Positions 1 to 11,007 of a DNA stretch of 64,000 nt are shown here, piece by piece (position 1 is the first letter of the stretch; each line of letters starts with the position of its first letter). The translations under genes and the position numbers were made by a program. Source of the stretch: Diplonema papillatum (taxonomy: Eukaryota > Euglenozoa > Diplonemea > Diplonemida > Diplonemidae); the NCBI GenBank assembly GCA_030068145.1, contig JAPJBO010000929.1, positions 24,617 to 88,616 on the forward strand. The letters run 5' to 3'. The notes under the pieces were generated by a model. The model searched no databases, was not told the origin of the DNA, and saw only the letters and a list, made by a program, of their open reading frames with translations.

Positions 1-3000
1 TTTCGAGGTCGGAAAACCTATTTAGACAATTTCCCGAGGTGGAATAATTTTCTAATGCTGGGTTTCGAGGTCGGAAAACCTATTTAGACAATTTCCCGAG
101 GTGGGATAATTTTCTAATGCTGGGTTTCGAGGTCGGAAAACCTATTTAGACAATTTCCCGAGGTGGGATAATTTTCTAATGCTGGGTTTCGAGGTCGGAA
201 AACCTATTTAGACAATTTCCCGAGGTGGGATAATTTTCTAATGCTGGGTTTCGAGGTCGGAAAACCTATTTAGACAATTTCCCGAGGTGGGATAATTTTT
301 AATGCTGGGTTTCGAGGTCGGAAAACCTATTTAGACAATTTCCCGAGGTGGAATAATTTTCTAATGCTGGGTTTCGAGGTCGGAAAACGTATTTAGACAA
401 TTTCCCGAGGTGGGATAATTTTCTAATGCTGGGTTTCGAGGTCGGAAAACCTATTTAGACAATTTCCCGAGGTGGAATAATTTTCTAATGCTGGGTTTCG
501 AGGTCGGAAAACGTATTTAGACAATTTCCCGAGGTGGAATAATTTTCTAATGCTGGGTTTCGAGGTCGGAAAACCTATTTAGACAATTTCCCGAGGTGGG
601 ATAATTTTCTAATGCTGGGTTTCGAGGTCGGAAAACCTATTTAGACAATTTCCCGAGGTGGGATAATTTTCTAATGCTGGGTTTCGAGGTCGGAAAACCT
701 ATTTAGACAATTTCCCGAGGTGGGATAATTTTCTAATGCTGGGTTTCGAGGTCGGAAAACCTATTTAGACAATTTCCCGAGGTGGAATAATTTTCTAATG
801 CTGGGTTTCGAGGTCGGAAAACCTATTTAGACAATTTCCCGAGGTGGGATAATTTTCTAATGCTGGGTTTCGAGGTCGGAAAACCTATTTAGACAATTTC
901 CCGAGGTGGGATAATTTTCTAATGCTGGGTTTCGAGGTCGGAAAACCTATTTAGACAATTTCCCGAGGTGGGATAATTTTCTAATGCTGGGTTTCGAGGT
1001 CGGAAAACCTATTTAGACAATTTCCCGAGGTGGGATAATTTTCTAATGCTGGGTTTCGAGGTCGGAAAACCTATTTAGACAATTTCCCGAGGTGGGATAA
1101 TTTTCTAATGCTGGGTTTCGAGGTCGGAAAACCTATTTAGACAATTTCCCGAGGTGGGATAATTTTCTAATGCTGGGTTTCGAGGTCGGAAAACCTATTT
1201 AGACAATTTCCCGAGGTGGGATAATTTTCTAATGCTGGGTTTCGAGGTCGGAAAACCTATTTAGACAATTTCCCGAGGTGGGATAATTTTCTAATGCTGG
1301 GTTTCGAGGTCGGAAAACCTATTTAGACAATTTCCCGAGGTGGGATAATTTTCTAATGCTGGGTTTCGAGGTCGGAAAACCTATTTAGACAATTTCCCGA
1401 GGTGGGATAATTTTCTAATGCTGGGTTTCGAGGTCGGAAAACGTATTTAGACAATTTCCCGAGGTGGGATAATTTTCTAATGCTGGGTTTCGAGGTCGGA
1501 AAACCTATTTAGACAATTTCCCGAGGTGGGATAATTTTCTAATGCTGGGTTTCGAGGTCGGAAAACCTATTTAGACAATTTCCCGAGGTGGGATAATTTT
1601 CTAATGCTGGGTTTCGAGGTCGGAAAACCTATTTAGACAATTTCCCGAGGTGGGATAATTTTCTAATGCTGGGTTTCGAGGTCGGAAAACCTATTTAGAC
1701 AATTTCCCGAGGTGGGATAATTTTCTAATGCTGGGTTTCGAGGTCGGAAAACCTATTTAGACAATTTCCCGAGGTGGAATAATTTTCTAATGCTGGGTTT
1801 CGAGGTCGGAAAACCTATTTAGACAATTTCCCGAGGTGGGATAATTTTCTAATGCTGGGTTTCGAGGTCGGAAAACCTATTTAGACAATTTCCCGAGGTG
1901 GGATAATTTTCTAATGCTGGGTTTCGAGGTCGGAAAACCTATTTAGACAATTTCCCGAGGTGGAATAATTTTCTAATGCTGGGTTTCGAGGTCGGAAAAC
2001 GTATTTAGACAATTTCCCGAGGTGGAATAATTTTCTAATGCTGGGTTTCGAGGTCGGAAAACCTATTTAGACAATTTCCCGAGGTAGGATAATTTTCTAA
2101 TGCTGGGTTTCGAGGTCGGAAAACCTATTTAGACAATTTCCCGAGGTGGGATAATTTTCTAATGCTGGGTTTCGAGGTCGGAAAACCTATTTAGACAATT
2201 TCCCGAGGTGGGATAATTTTCTAATGCTGGGTTTCGAGGTCGGAAAACCTATTTAGACAATTTCCCGAGGTGGGATAATTTTCTAATGCTGGGTTTCGAG
2301 GTCGGAAAACCTATTTAGACAATTTCCCGAGGTGGGATAATTTTCTAATGCTGGGTTTCGAGGTCGGAAAACCTATTTAGACAATTTCCCGAGGTGGAAT
2401 AATTTTCTAATGCTGGGTTTCGAGGTCGGAAAACCTATTTAGACAATTTCCCGAGGTGGGATAATTTTCTAATGCTGGGTTTCGAGGTCGGAAAACCTAT
2501 TTAGACAATTTCCCGAGGTGGGATAATTTTCTAATGCTGGGTTTCGAGGTCGGAAAACCTATTTAGACAATTTCCCGAGGTGGGATAATTTTCTAATGCT
2601 GGGTTTCGAGGTCGGAAAACCTATTTAGACAATTTCCCGAGGTGGGATAATTTTCTAATGCTGGGTTTCGAGGTCGGAAAACCTATTTAGACAATTTCCC
2701 GAGGTGGAATAATTTTCTAATGCTGGGTTTCGAGGTCGGAAAACCTATTTAGACAATTTCCCGAGGTGGGATAATTTTCTAATGCTGGGTTTCGAGGTCG
2801 GAAAACCTATTTAGACAATTTCCCGAGGTGGGATAATTTTCTAATGCTGGGTTTCGAGGTCGGAAAACCTATTTAGACAATTTCCCGAGGTGGGATAATT
2901 TTCTAATGCTGGGTTTCGAGGTCGGAAAACCTATTTAGACAATTTCCCGAGGTGGGATAATTTTCTAATGCTGGGTTTCGAGGTCGGAAAACCTATTTAG

Positions 3001-4896
3001 ACAATTTCCCGAGGTGGGATAATTTTCTAATGCTGGGTTTCGAGGTCGGAAAACCTATTTAGACAATTTCCCGAGGTGGGATAATTTTCTAATGCTGGGT
3101 TTCGAGGTCGGAAAACCTATTTAGACAATTTCCCGAGGTGGGATAATTTTCTAATGCTGGGTTTCGAGGTCGGAAAACCTATTTAGACAATTTCCCGAGG
3201 TGGGATAATTTTCTAATGCTGGGTTTCGAGGTCGGAAAACCTATTTAGACAATTTCCCGAGGTGGGATAATTTTCTAATGCTGGGTTTCGAGGTCGGAAA
3301 ACCTATTTAGACAATTTCCCGAGGTGGGATAATTTTCTAATGCTGGGTTTCGAGGTCGGAAAACCTATTTAGACAATTTCCCGAGGTGGGATAATTTTCT
3401 AATGCTGGGTTTCGAGGTCGGAAAACCTATTTAGACAATTTCCCGAGGTGGAATAATATTCTAATGCTGGGTTTCGAGGTCGGAAAACCTATTTAGACAA
3501 TTTCCCGAGGTGGAATAATATTCTAATGCTGGGTTTCGAGGTCGGAAAACCTATTTAGACAATTTCCCGAGGTGGGATAATTTTCTAATGCTGGGTTTCG
3601 AGGTCGGAAAACCTATTTAGACAATTTCCCGAGGTGGGATAATTTTCTAATGCTGGGTTTCGAGGTCGGAAAACCTATTTAGACAATTTCCCGAGGTGGA
3701 ATAATATTCTAATGCTGGGTTTCGAGGTCGGAAAACCTATTTAGACAATTTCCCGAGGTGGAATAATATTCTAATGCTGGGTTTCGAGGTCGGAAAACCT
3801 ATTTAGACAATTTCCCGAGGTGGGAAATTTTCTAATGCTGGGTTTCGAGGTCGGAAAACCTATTTAGACAATTTCCCGAGGTGGGATAATTTTCTAATGC
3901 TGGGTTTCGAGGTCGGAAAACCTATTTAGACAATTTCCCGAGGTGGGATAATTTTCTAATGCTGGGTTTCGAGGTCGGAAAACCTATTTAGACAATTTCC
4001 CGAGGTGGGATAATTTTCTAATGCTGGGTTTCGAGGTCGGAAAACCTATTTAGACAATTTCCCGAGGTGGGATAATTTTCTAATGCTGGGTTTCGAGGTC
4101 GGAAAACCTATTTAGACAATTTCCCGAGGTGGGATAATTTTCTAATGCTGGGTTTCGAGGTCGGAAAACCTATTTAGACAATTTCCCGAGGTGGGATAAT
4201 TTTCTAATGCTGGGTTTCGAGGTCGGAAAACCTATTTAGACAATTTCCCGAGGTGGGATAATTTTCTTATGCTGGGTTTCGAGGTCGGAAAACGTATTTA
4301 GACAATTTCCCGAGGTGGGATAATTTTCTAATGCTGGGTTTCGAGGTCGGAAAACCTATTTAGACAATTTCCCGAGGTGGGATAATTTTCTAATGCTGGG
4401 TTTCGAGGTCGGAAAACGTATTTAGACAATTTCCCGAGGTGGGATAATTTTCTAATGCTGGGTTTCGAGGTCGGAAAACCTATTTAGACAATTTCCCGAG
4501 GTGGAATAATATTCTAATGCTGGGTTTCGAGGTCGGAAAACGTATTTAGACAATTTCCCGAGGTGGGATAATTTTCTAATGCTGGGTTTCGAGGTCGGAA
4601 AACCTATTTAGACAATTTCCCGAGGTGGGATAATTTTCTAATGCTGGGTTTCGAGGTCGGAAAACCTATTTAGACAATTTCCCGAGGTGGGATAATTTTC
4701 TAATGCTGGGTTTCGAGGTCGGAAAACCTATTTAGACAATTTCCCGAGGTGGAATAATATTCTAATGCTGGGTTTCGAGGTCGGAAAACGTATTAAGAAA
4801 ATTTCCCGAGGTAGGAAGATTTTCTAATGCTGGGTTTCGAGGTCGGAAAACCTATTTAGACAATTTCCCGAGGTGGGATAATTTTCTAATGCTGGG
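1..4896. repeat. 62-bp satellite array (about 79 copies)
   Basis: Head-to-tail copies of a 62-bp unit that begins TTTCGAGGTCGG and ends CTAATGCTGGG. The array runs from the first base of the window, so its left end is not seen, and stops where CTGGG meets AAAGGAGTACC. Copies are nearly identical; recurring variants are GTGGGATA or GTGGAATA, CCTATT or CGTATT, and AATATTC in place of AATTTTC near 3450-4770. The last two or three units are the most diverged, as is usual at an array edge. No ORF, tRNA or promoter is visible. A homogeneous array of this kind could be centromeric, subtelomeric or an expanded transposon-borne satellite; the sequence alone does not decide. Confidence 0.97.
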
Positions 4897-5077
4897 AAAG
4901 GAGTACCAATTTGCCAGTTCTCAGAAAAGACGAGACCAACGCCGTCGCGCCCCGGTGGTTTCCGTCGAGAGCCAGGTTTAGCTTCTGAACCATCTGTGTG
5001 CGGGTGGTTTCAATCTTCGAAACGAGCTGCTGAAGACGCCTCTCCCTGCGGGGAGCTTATCACCTCAAAGCAAATAT

Positions 5078-6172
5078 TCAATTCACAGCCCAGGAGTTCG
5101 AGACAAGTGTCGGATCCGTCTTCGGGTCCTTTTTCGCTCTTCTCGAACGTTGGGTTCGAAGAAAGAAGACTTCCCACTGGGAACACACCTCTTGCGAGAA
5201 GCCTACGGCGCACAGGATGTCGGCGGCCTCTTGGCATCCGGCAAGAAGCACGTAGGTCTTTGCCGTCAGCTTCGCTATCTGCGAACACTGTTCGGCCTTT
5301 CGCGCAGAGTTCAAGTGACCCCCGCAGCAACGCAGGACACAGAGCCAGGCCTGTCTTAAGGCGCCGTGCGCATCTGCGCCAGTCCAGCACAGCAGGGCAC
5401 GCGCCGCCTGGTTTGGTGCTGTGCCAGGCCAGTCCAGAGCAATGCACAGGAACCTGACGCAGCACTCCTGACAGCTATGCGGAACAGTCATCGCAAGTAT
5501 CCGCGTCCAAAAGGTCAAGGCCGCCTTGACGAAGCTGGCGAGGTCTGCCTTCTTGACGTCAATGGGCGGGTTCTTGACGAACGTGGCCGCTTGCTCGCTG
5601 AGCATGCTGACAAAGGCTGCGACCTTTTCCGAATGCATCACCTGTGTGATTGGGATGCAGAAAGCATCCCAGAAAGCACTCAGGACGGATGGCGAGGACG
5701 CCAGCACCGAGCAGGGCAAGACGAGCAACTCCGTTCGCAGCTGCGCGCACTGTGCAAGCTTCCCCAGCACAGTGTACGCTAGCGACCAGATGCGATCCAC
5801 ACGTTGCAAGAAGGGCGCCGCTCGGACCTCCTGCAACATGCGGACCAGCGCAGCGACGGACGACGCAAGTTCCCCGGCAAAGTGCCGGGTATGCGCATCT
5901 TGCAGAAAGAGACCAGAAATGGTCTCAAACCCGCACAGGCACTTTTCGAGCACAGCCCAGGGAACGCTGAGAAGCATCCCTGGGGGCTCATCGCAGAAGA
6001 CTGCCACGAACCGACCTTTTTGGGAGAAAAGCCGGTTCATGGCACCCCACTCGCGCACCAGCGGGGTCATGACGGTTTCCACGACCCCGTGGCCGCCAGC
6101 CGCCAGCGCAGCTGCCACGAGCGTGTATAGCACGCACACGGGTTCGAACAGCTGCCACTCGCGGGTTGCCAT
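5078..6172 (-). CDS. Unknown 364-aa helical protein, left-arm copy
   Basis: An uninterrupted frame whose translation matches the copy at 17632-18726 on the other arm. I start at the ATG that gives MATREWQLFEP, which has a good AACAATGGC context; the frame stays open a little further upstream, through TTG and back to a possible 3' splice site. The product is rich in Ala, Leu, Val and Cys, looks alpha-helical throughout (HEAT/ARM-like in feel) and ends in a basic RSRRAKKDPK stretch. The hydrophobic stretch near residues 10-30 (CVLYTLVAAALAAGG) could be a membrane or core helix. I recognise no family and see no catalytic motif. Full preservation of 1.1 kb in two copies argues for recent duplication, gene conversion or selection. 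It may be the last exon of a longer gene. Confidence 0.55.
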   Translation of the reverse strand: MATREWQLFEPVCVLYTLVAAALAAGGHGVVETVMTPLVREWGAMNRLFSQKGRFVAVFCDEPPGMLLSVPWAVLEKCLCGFETISGLFLQDAHTRHFAGELASSVAALVRMLQEVRAAPFLQRVDRIWSLAYTVLGKLAQCAQLRTELLVLPCSVLASSPSVLSAFWDAFCIPITQVMHSEKVAAFVSMLSEQAATFVKNPPIDVKKADLASFVKAALTFWTRILAMTVPHSCQECCVRFLCIALDWPGTAPNQAARALLCWTGADAHGALRQAWLCVLRCCGGHLNSARKAEQCSQIAKLTAKTYVLLAGCQEAADILCAVGFSQEVCSQWEVFFLRTQRSRRAKKDPKTDPTLVSNSWAVN

Positions 6173-6483
6173 TGTTGCGCGGGGAAGATTCGCTTGTGTC
6201 AATAAAACCTGAGGAAGAATGGAAGAATTGTTTTATTATTTTACTTGTTTGTTGTCGACAACATATTGTGGTTGAGGTGTCATTCAGATGTAGATCTAAA
6301 GCCGCACACGTCAAATTTTGTTAAGCATGAATGCGTGTTTATCGGGGCCAGGTCAGTATCCGCAGCGCGCACTGCCTCCAAAAACGGAGGTTTTGCTGTT
6401 CGCCTGGGCGACGCCGCTGCGGGCGGCTGCTGGAGCACGTCGAGCAGGGGTGTCAGCCGGCATGCGCTTGAGCATGGGCGTGC

Positions 6484-6681
6484 TCAAGATGGCACTGGTT
6501 CGCTTCCACTACGTTTGGCCCCCCAGACCACCCTCAGGGCTCTGACGTTCAGTTTCCTGTTGCCCCCGGACCGCATGCAGTGCGCCGCAAACCGCAGGCA
6601 CAGCCAGGAAACCAGGAGACACTCGAACTCGTTCTGCAGTCCTTTGTGCAGAAGGGTCCGAGGGATGAAGTATGAACACTT
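6484..6681 (-). other. Possible upstream exon of the 364-aa gene (left arm)
   Basis: An open frame of 65 codons on the same strand as, and 5' to, the 364-aa ORF, with protein-like composition (LLHKGLQNEFECLL, KLNVRALRVVWG). The right-arm copy at 17123-17320 is also open, with a Leu/Pro difference. A phase-0 donor (AGG|GTGGTC) in this frame could be spliced to the polypyrimidine-rich acceptor TTCTTCCTCAG just before the 364-aa frame. This is inference; no transcript is available and the first exon is not identified. Confidence 0.25.
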
Positions 6682-7382
6682 TTACAGGGTGTCTGCAAGA
6701 AGCCATCCCCGATGAGACATTTAACCCGTGCCACAAGTGGCCGACCGAGAGCGTGCTTCGCCATTCTCTCGGTCTACACGCGGACGAAGAAGAGCTGTAG
6801 CCGCTTGTTCTGTCCGATTTTCACAGTACAGCTGAGAAAACACGGACTGCGCAACTGATAGTAGTGAAAAGAAGTGGAGCTTTTGGAATTGGCGAGTGTC
6901 AAAGAGAAAAAGGAACAGTCGCCAGCACAGGCGGGGCGAGGAAAGATGGGGGTGCCGCATCGGCCACCCGAAGGGCGCCACGGACGCGGCGCTGTCGATG
7001 ACGACCTTTTAGGAGGCAGGAGGAGGGGTTTGGCACTTTGGTACAGGCGTCAAACTAACGCGGGGAACATTCTCCGAGCCTGCGATCATCGATACGGCGC
7101 GAAGCCAACGAAGGAGCCGACTTTCTGGAAAGAATCAGAAGAAAATAAAACCAAACGAAAGGAAGTCGAGTACGGTTTGCGTTGAACAGTTACTCCGCCA
7201 ACGGGCCGCCAGCTCTGCCGCAGGGCTTCTTTCCGGCTTCGACAGAACGAGGCCCAAACTATGGTTTCAACACTTTTTTCTCGTTTTTTGTGCTTTTGAG
7301 TCGTTGACGAACTCAAAAGTGGTCTTAGACTGGGCATCAGTTTCGAGGTCGCGAAGAGCCAACCACTCGTTCAAGGTGGGCT

Positions 7383-7823
7383 GTGATGGTTGGGGATTTG
7401 ACCTGCGAGATCGCCTCCCTATTCCAAACACTGCAGCCGTTCCATCAACACTGTCACGTAACAACCGCAGAATTAGCACCTTTGTGGCAAGACCCCCAGA
7501 TGCGCGGCTTTGCAGGTCACAGCATCAAGCGGGGAGCCACAACCCACCTTTTCAAGGCGGTAGAGCAAGGGGCCAGGTTGCCTCTAGAGTTGACTTGACG
7601 GCTCGCTAAACACAAAGAAAGCCAAGGGTGTGGGATTCCCGACATGACGGGTTTGCGGTCTGAGCAACGGTTCGGGTTGCACAAAACGCCGGACTGGCAA
7701 AAAGGTTCGGGTTTGCAAAAACAGCTCACCTCTAGACTCGCTAAGGGTGGTCCTAACGCCCATGTACTTTGGCACTTTTGTAGCGTTTATTGTGGTTTAG
7801 AGCAGGGACTTATATGGGTCTGA
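7383..7823 (+). pseudogene. Tyrosine recombinase C-terminal remnant, left arm
   Basis: The frame reads GFAGHSIKRGATTHLFKAVEQG, which fits the HxxR box of tyrosine recombinases (His-Ser-x-Lys-Arg-Gly-Ala-Thr), as found in Crypton, DIRS and phage-type enzymes. A TGA then interrupts the frame after LPLEL, and the same frame resumes as RLAKHKESQG and stays open to a second TGA at 7821. That downstream reading resembles the helix that follows the box in recombinases. I cannot find the first catalytic Arg or the N-terminal domain upstream, so this looks like a 5'-truncated, decayed gene. The same fragment with the same stop is on the other arm, so the damage predates the duplication. The reading runs opposite to the 364-aa gene. 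Confidence 0.5.
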
Positions 7824-8083
7824 GAGATTTGGCGGGAAAGTTGGGAGTGCAGTGGGCGAAACTTGGGCAGTTGGAATGTTGCCTTTTGGCAGAAGTTTCC
7901 GACGCTTCTCGTCTCACGTTGGACACTGCTGCGTCATGCTCGCCCAGCCAGGTGCCAACTTGGCAGTCAGAACGCGCTGTGGCAAGAAGATCGGGTAAGG
8001 GCGTTGGGGCAACAGGGTCTGTTTGTGTTCCAACTGAGAACGTTAGCCCCGAACTAGTTTCCTGGCGCCAGCACCTGCTCCGG

Positions 8084-8405
8084 TCAATACAAGACACCAC
8101 GGAGACAGAGGTCTACGTACTCTAGACTTCTCTGTGATGTTGCATAATTCCCGCACATAGTTCCTGCATGCGTCGATTGGTATGTGAATCCTCTGGGAGC
8201 GAGTTGTTGTTTCATGAAGTCGGCTAGAGTGGCAGTCGTAGGTACAATAACCCGAATATTGGCTGATTGATGGTTGCGCTTTCGACTTGAGCTGCTGACA
8301 CTTCTCCTTCCTGGGCACACTCGAGCATGCCCAGCAGGTTCTGCATTTGGAGCTAAAAAGCCAGCGAGTGTGCCATCGAATCTGCCCCCGCTTCTTCGGT
8401 GGCAT
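8084..8405 (-). pseudogene. Small basic ORF MPPKK..., left-arm copy, frameshifted
   Basis: An ATG opens MPPKKR with a nuclear-localisation-like basic start. An extra G shortly after it shifts the frame relative to the right-arm copy. The second half (SANIRVIVPTTATLADFM, then THAGTMCGNYATSQRSLEY) is in phase with the serine-rich segment here. In the right arm the first half is intact but a small deletion breaks the second half. Each arm is therefore damaged at a different place, which suggests one coherent ancestral reading of about 105 residues. No family recognised. Confidence 0.35.
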
Positions 8406-8484
8406 GGTGCCCTGACTGACCCTGGCCAACACCCAAAAAAAGAACTGCCTGTTCAGAAGATTATCATTTTTTTTTGGGGTAAAT

Positions 8485-8790
8485 TCTCCTATATGTCCGA
8501 CATATTTTCAAAATGCCCCTTATATGTCCGACATATTTTCAAGTTACCCTTATATGTCCGACATACTTTCAAAATGTCCCTTATATGTCCGACATAGTTT
8601 CAAAATGCCCCTTATATGTCCGACATATTTTTCGATGTCCGACATACTTTCAAATACCTCTTATATGTCCGACATATTTTCAAAATCCCCTTATATGTCC
8701 GACATATTTTCGCAGATGATGTCCGACATATTTTCAAAATGTCCCTTATATGTCCGACATATTTTCAAACTTACCCTATATGTCCGACAG
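8485..8790 (+). repeat. 30-bp tandem repeat, TATGTCCGACATAT core
   Basis: About ten units of roughly 30 bp with core TATATGTCCGACATATTTTC separated by CAAAATGCCCCT-like spacers. The core is a near-palindrome. The array forms the inner edge of the left arm; a shorter version is at 15112-15345 on the right arm, and two isolated units occur at 13445-13500. Apparent ORFs here (repeats of MSDIF or YVRHIF) are artefacts of the repeat. Confidence 0.9.
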
Positions 8791-8884
8791 CGGGGTGAAG
8801 GCGGGGTGAAGGTTGTTGCAAGTCCACCATGAATCACAGGAGATAGAACATGATTTTTCATGGTATTCAGGTTGAAAGTACGAA

Positions 8885-9523
8885 TCACAGGACGTGGAAC
8901 ATGATTCGTAGGAATGCTGAGCACCTTGGCTCCGTACTTGGAGAGCGAATTCCGTCGATCGTAGCGCAGATGACTTTACGCAGGATGATGCAATATCGCG
9001 TAAGCGACAGGCGGCCGGCCTTCACAGCGGACTGACACACTGTGTCGGAAAAGACTTCTGACGACACGAAACGGTTGCCTTGAACAGGCATGCGGGGCTG
9101 GATGGATGTCGCCGGTTTATCGTTGTCGTCTTCACCAGATGCTTCATCAGAGTGGGATGTGTCTCCGTCTTCTTCGTTTTCTTCGTCAGAGTAGCTTTCT
9201 TCTTCTTCGATGGCGTTTTCTTCGATTTCCTCGCATTCTGTGTCATCTTCGTTTTCTTCGTTTTCTTCGTCTTCTTCGTCAGAGTGGATTTCCTCTTCGT
9301 TGCCGTCTCTGCCATCAGCGCGGGCGGGTTCTTCGCGGCTGTTGATCGCCGGACCTTCACAAGCCAGAGTTCGTAGAGTGGCCACAAGTATTTGGGGTTC
9401 GTTCTTGAACGTGGTGAAGATTGGCCGCACCCGTTCTTCATGCAGCACGGTGTATGCAATGACCTTCGTAAGGTCCCCCGGACTCTCAAATTGGAGGTTT
9501 CGCAGCCCTTCAAGCAGAACGCT
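8885..9523 (-). pseudogene. Acidic-protein gene, cut by a transposon at its third codon
   Basis: Reading leftward from 9523 gives SVLLEGLRNLQFESPGDLTK, then a hydrophobic segment, a long Glu/Asp/Ser tract (about 75 residues, EEEIHSDEEDEE and similar), and a tail with VFSDTVCQSAVKAGRLSL. The family is unknown; acidic tracts of this sort occur in nuclear and chromatin proteins. The frame continues rightward only through transposon sequence. On the far side of the transposon, 12960-12952 on the minus strand reads ATG TCA TTA, which joins the gene in frame through the shared TA to give MSLSVLLEGL. The transposon therefore separates the first codons from the rest. The true 3' end is uncertain; the last 20 residues before the stop at 8885 may be intronic or UTR. 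Confidence 0.5.
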
Positions 9524-9747
9524 TACTGGGGGGGGTCGAATCCAGGAGGTACCTTGAATAGAAGAGGTACCTTGAATACAAGAGGCATTTTGGAAATCTG
9601 GAAAAAAGTTGGATTTTTGCATAACAGACCTTTTTTGACGGTTTTCTGATCGCGATGAGCTCCGATGAAGAGAACCGGCGAACTTCATCCCGTTAGACCT
9701 AGTAGCGAACCGTCTTCCCGCAACTCGCAGCCCTTGCAACCGCCTAG

Positions 9748-11007
9748 ACCGCTTACAGTCGCCGAACGAGTTACAAGTATCGTCGCACCAATCACCGTCG
9801 CCGCAGCAATCGCCGCCTTCGCTTCGTTAGACTGCACCAGAACCTAAAACATCCCTTCGAAGCGGGCCAACAACACGACTTTGAGGAAGCAATGAGGGTG
9901 GTAATCGCGTCAATCGTGGACGAAAACGCAGCACACACGTGCTGTCAACCAGGCGAGTCTGACAACTTCGACGCCATACGACACTGGTACTCGACGACAA
10001 CACGTTGTGCCAAATGTAAGCACAACAACACGAACGGTCACTGGAACGACGTGGCTGTCATCGCCCCTGTTGCAAGCACGGTACAAGGATGCCTGGACTT
10101 CCTCTGTGCCCCACACAAACCGGACACGTACAGATGCGAGTGCGGAACCTCCAATAAGACGACCATGCAACACAGCATCAGCAGGATACAAGGAAGCCTC
10201 GTTCTACGCATAACACGTAACCAGCACACAAGGGAGAATCGCCAAGCGGTTGCAGCTGACCAAACGCTGCAGGTGCCTAACCAGGCACAACCGCTGAGGC
10301 TCAGAGCAGTTGTTGCCCACGCAGGACGAGACAACGCGGGACACTACACTGTACACGTGTTAAACGATACCCCATACAATGACGCAAGATGGACACACTT
10401 CGACAACGCCAACGTCACGCATTCAGCCAATCGCGGCTACACCGACCAGAGTACGAATGTACTCTTCTATACGTTTGACCCAACAGAACCTGTACACGAA
10501 CCGGTTCCCTGCCACCTCGACGACGACGCAATGACAAACTCAACACCGCACACCGCACTTCAGACCCCAACGCGCACGGGGAACGAAACCGCACAACGCA
10601 GCTCTCAATCCACCACCGACGTCCCATCATCCGACAAGAGCAGCGGCACTGCCACGCCAACCCAACAACTTCTCGAAGAAATGCGTGGCCTAGAGCCTAC
10701 TCCGGGCCACACGCCCGACACGGAGGCACTCCAATGTCCGAACTGCCACACACGAACGACGAAAACTGGCACTGCAATAAAAGGCATCCACGGCCTGAGC
10801 ATCCACCTGCGTTTTTGCAAGAAGAAACTACGACGCACACCACCACGCCACAGCACCACGCCTGCAAGCTCAGCAGGCAAAAGGGAGATTTGCCCGTACT
10901 GTCACAGCGACGGACAGACACCGAACAAACCACAATTCACAAGCCTACGACACCACAAACCGTGGTGCAAAACTAAACACCGCAAACCAGGAGCTACGAC
11001 CAGATAA
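9748..11007 (+). CDS. Ubiquitin-specific protease-like domain with zinc fingers
   Basis: Open for 1.26 kb; the first ATG is at 9892 (371 codons), but coding resemblance starts upstream with FEAGQQHDFEEAM, matching the QQD..E box of USP-family (C19) deubiquitinases. Numbering from that ATG: a finger-like pair CAKC (39-42) and CEC (82-84), then SLVLRITR, the histidine box GHYTVHV (His151), WTHFDNANV and LFYTFD, all in USP order. The catalytic Cys box is not found upstream, so the protease is probably inactive or its first exon is missing. The C-terminal third has two CxxC...H zinc fingers starting at Cys282 and Cys334, the second followed by a basic tail. Further Cys motifs lie beyond the stop and are broken. 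Related 3' fragments elsewhere show that this ORF belongs to a repeated element, not a single-copy host gene. Confidence 0.65.
   Translation, partial: TAYSRRTSYKYRRTNHRRRSNRRLRFVRLHQNLKHPFEAGQQHDFEEAMRVVIASIVDENAAHTCCQPGESDNFDAIRHWYSTTTRCAKCKHNNTNGHWNDVAVIAPVASTVQGCLDFLCAPHKPDTYRCECGTSNKTTMQHSISRIQGSLVLRITRNQHTRENRQAVAADQTLQVPNQAQPLRLRAVVAHAGRDNAGHYTVHVLNDTPYNDARWTHFDNANVTHSANRGYTDQSTNVLFYTFDPTEPVHEPVPCHLDDDAMTNSTPHTALQTPTRTGNETAQRSSQSTTDVPSSDKSSGTATPTQQLLEEMRGLEPTPGHTPDTEALQCPNCHTRTTKTGTAIKGIHGLSIHLRFCKKKLRRTPPRHSTTPASSAGKREICPYCHSDGQTPNKPQFTSLRHHKPWCKTKHRKPGATTR

Larger units (their letters stand above)
4897..8768. repeat. Left arm of large inverted repeat
   Basis: This 3.87-kb segment is present again, reverse-complemented and nearly identical, at 15112-18913. 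The outer edge is AAAGGAG next to the satellite; the inner edge lies in the TATGTCCGACATAT tandem repeat. Visible differences are small: a roughly 10-bp deletion in the right arm near 16590, a few single-base changes, short indels, and one or two extra 30-bp units in this arm. The 364-codon ORF is the same in both arms. The spacer is about 6.3 kb. Confidence 0.95.

Noticed and set aside
1..4896. CRISPR-like array of regular repeats
   Set aside because: Units are contiguous 62-bp satellite copies with no unique spacers, in eukaryotic sequence.
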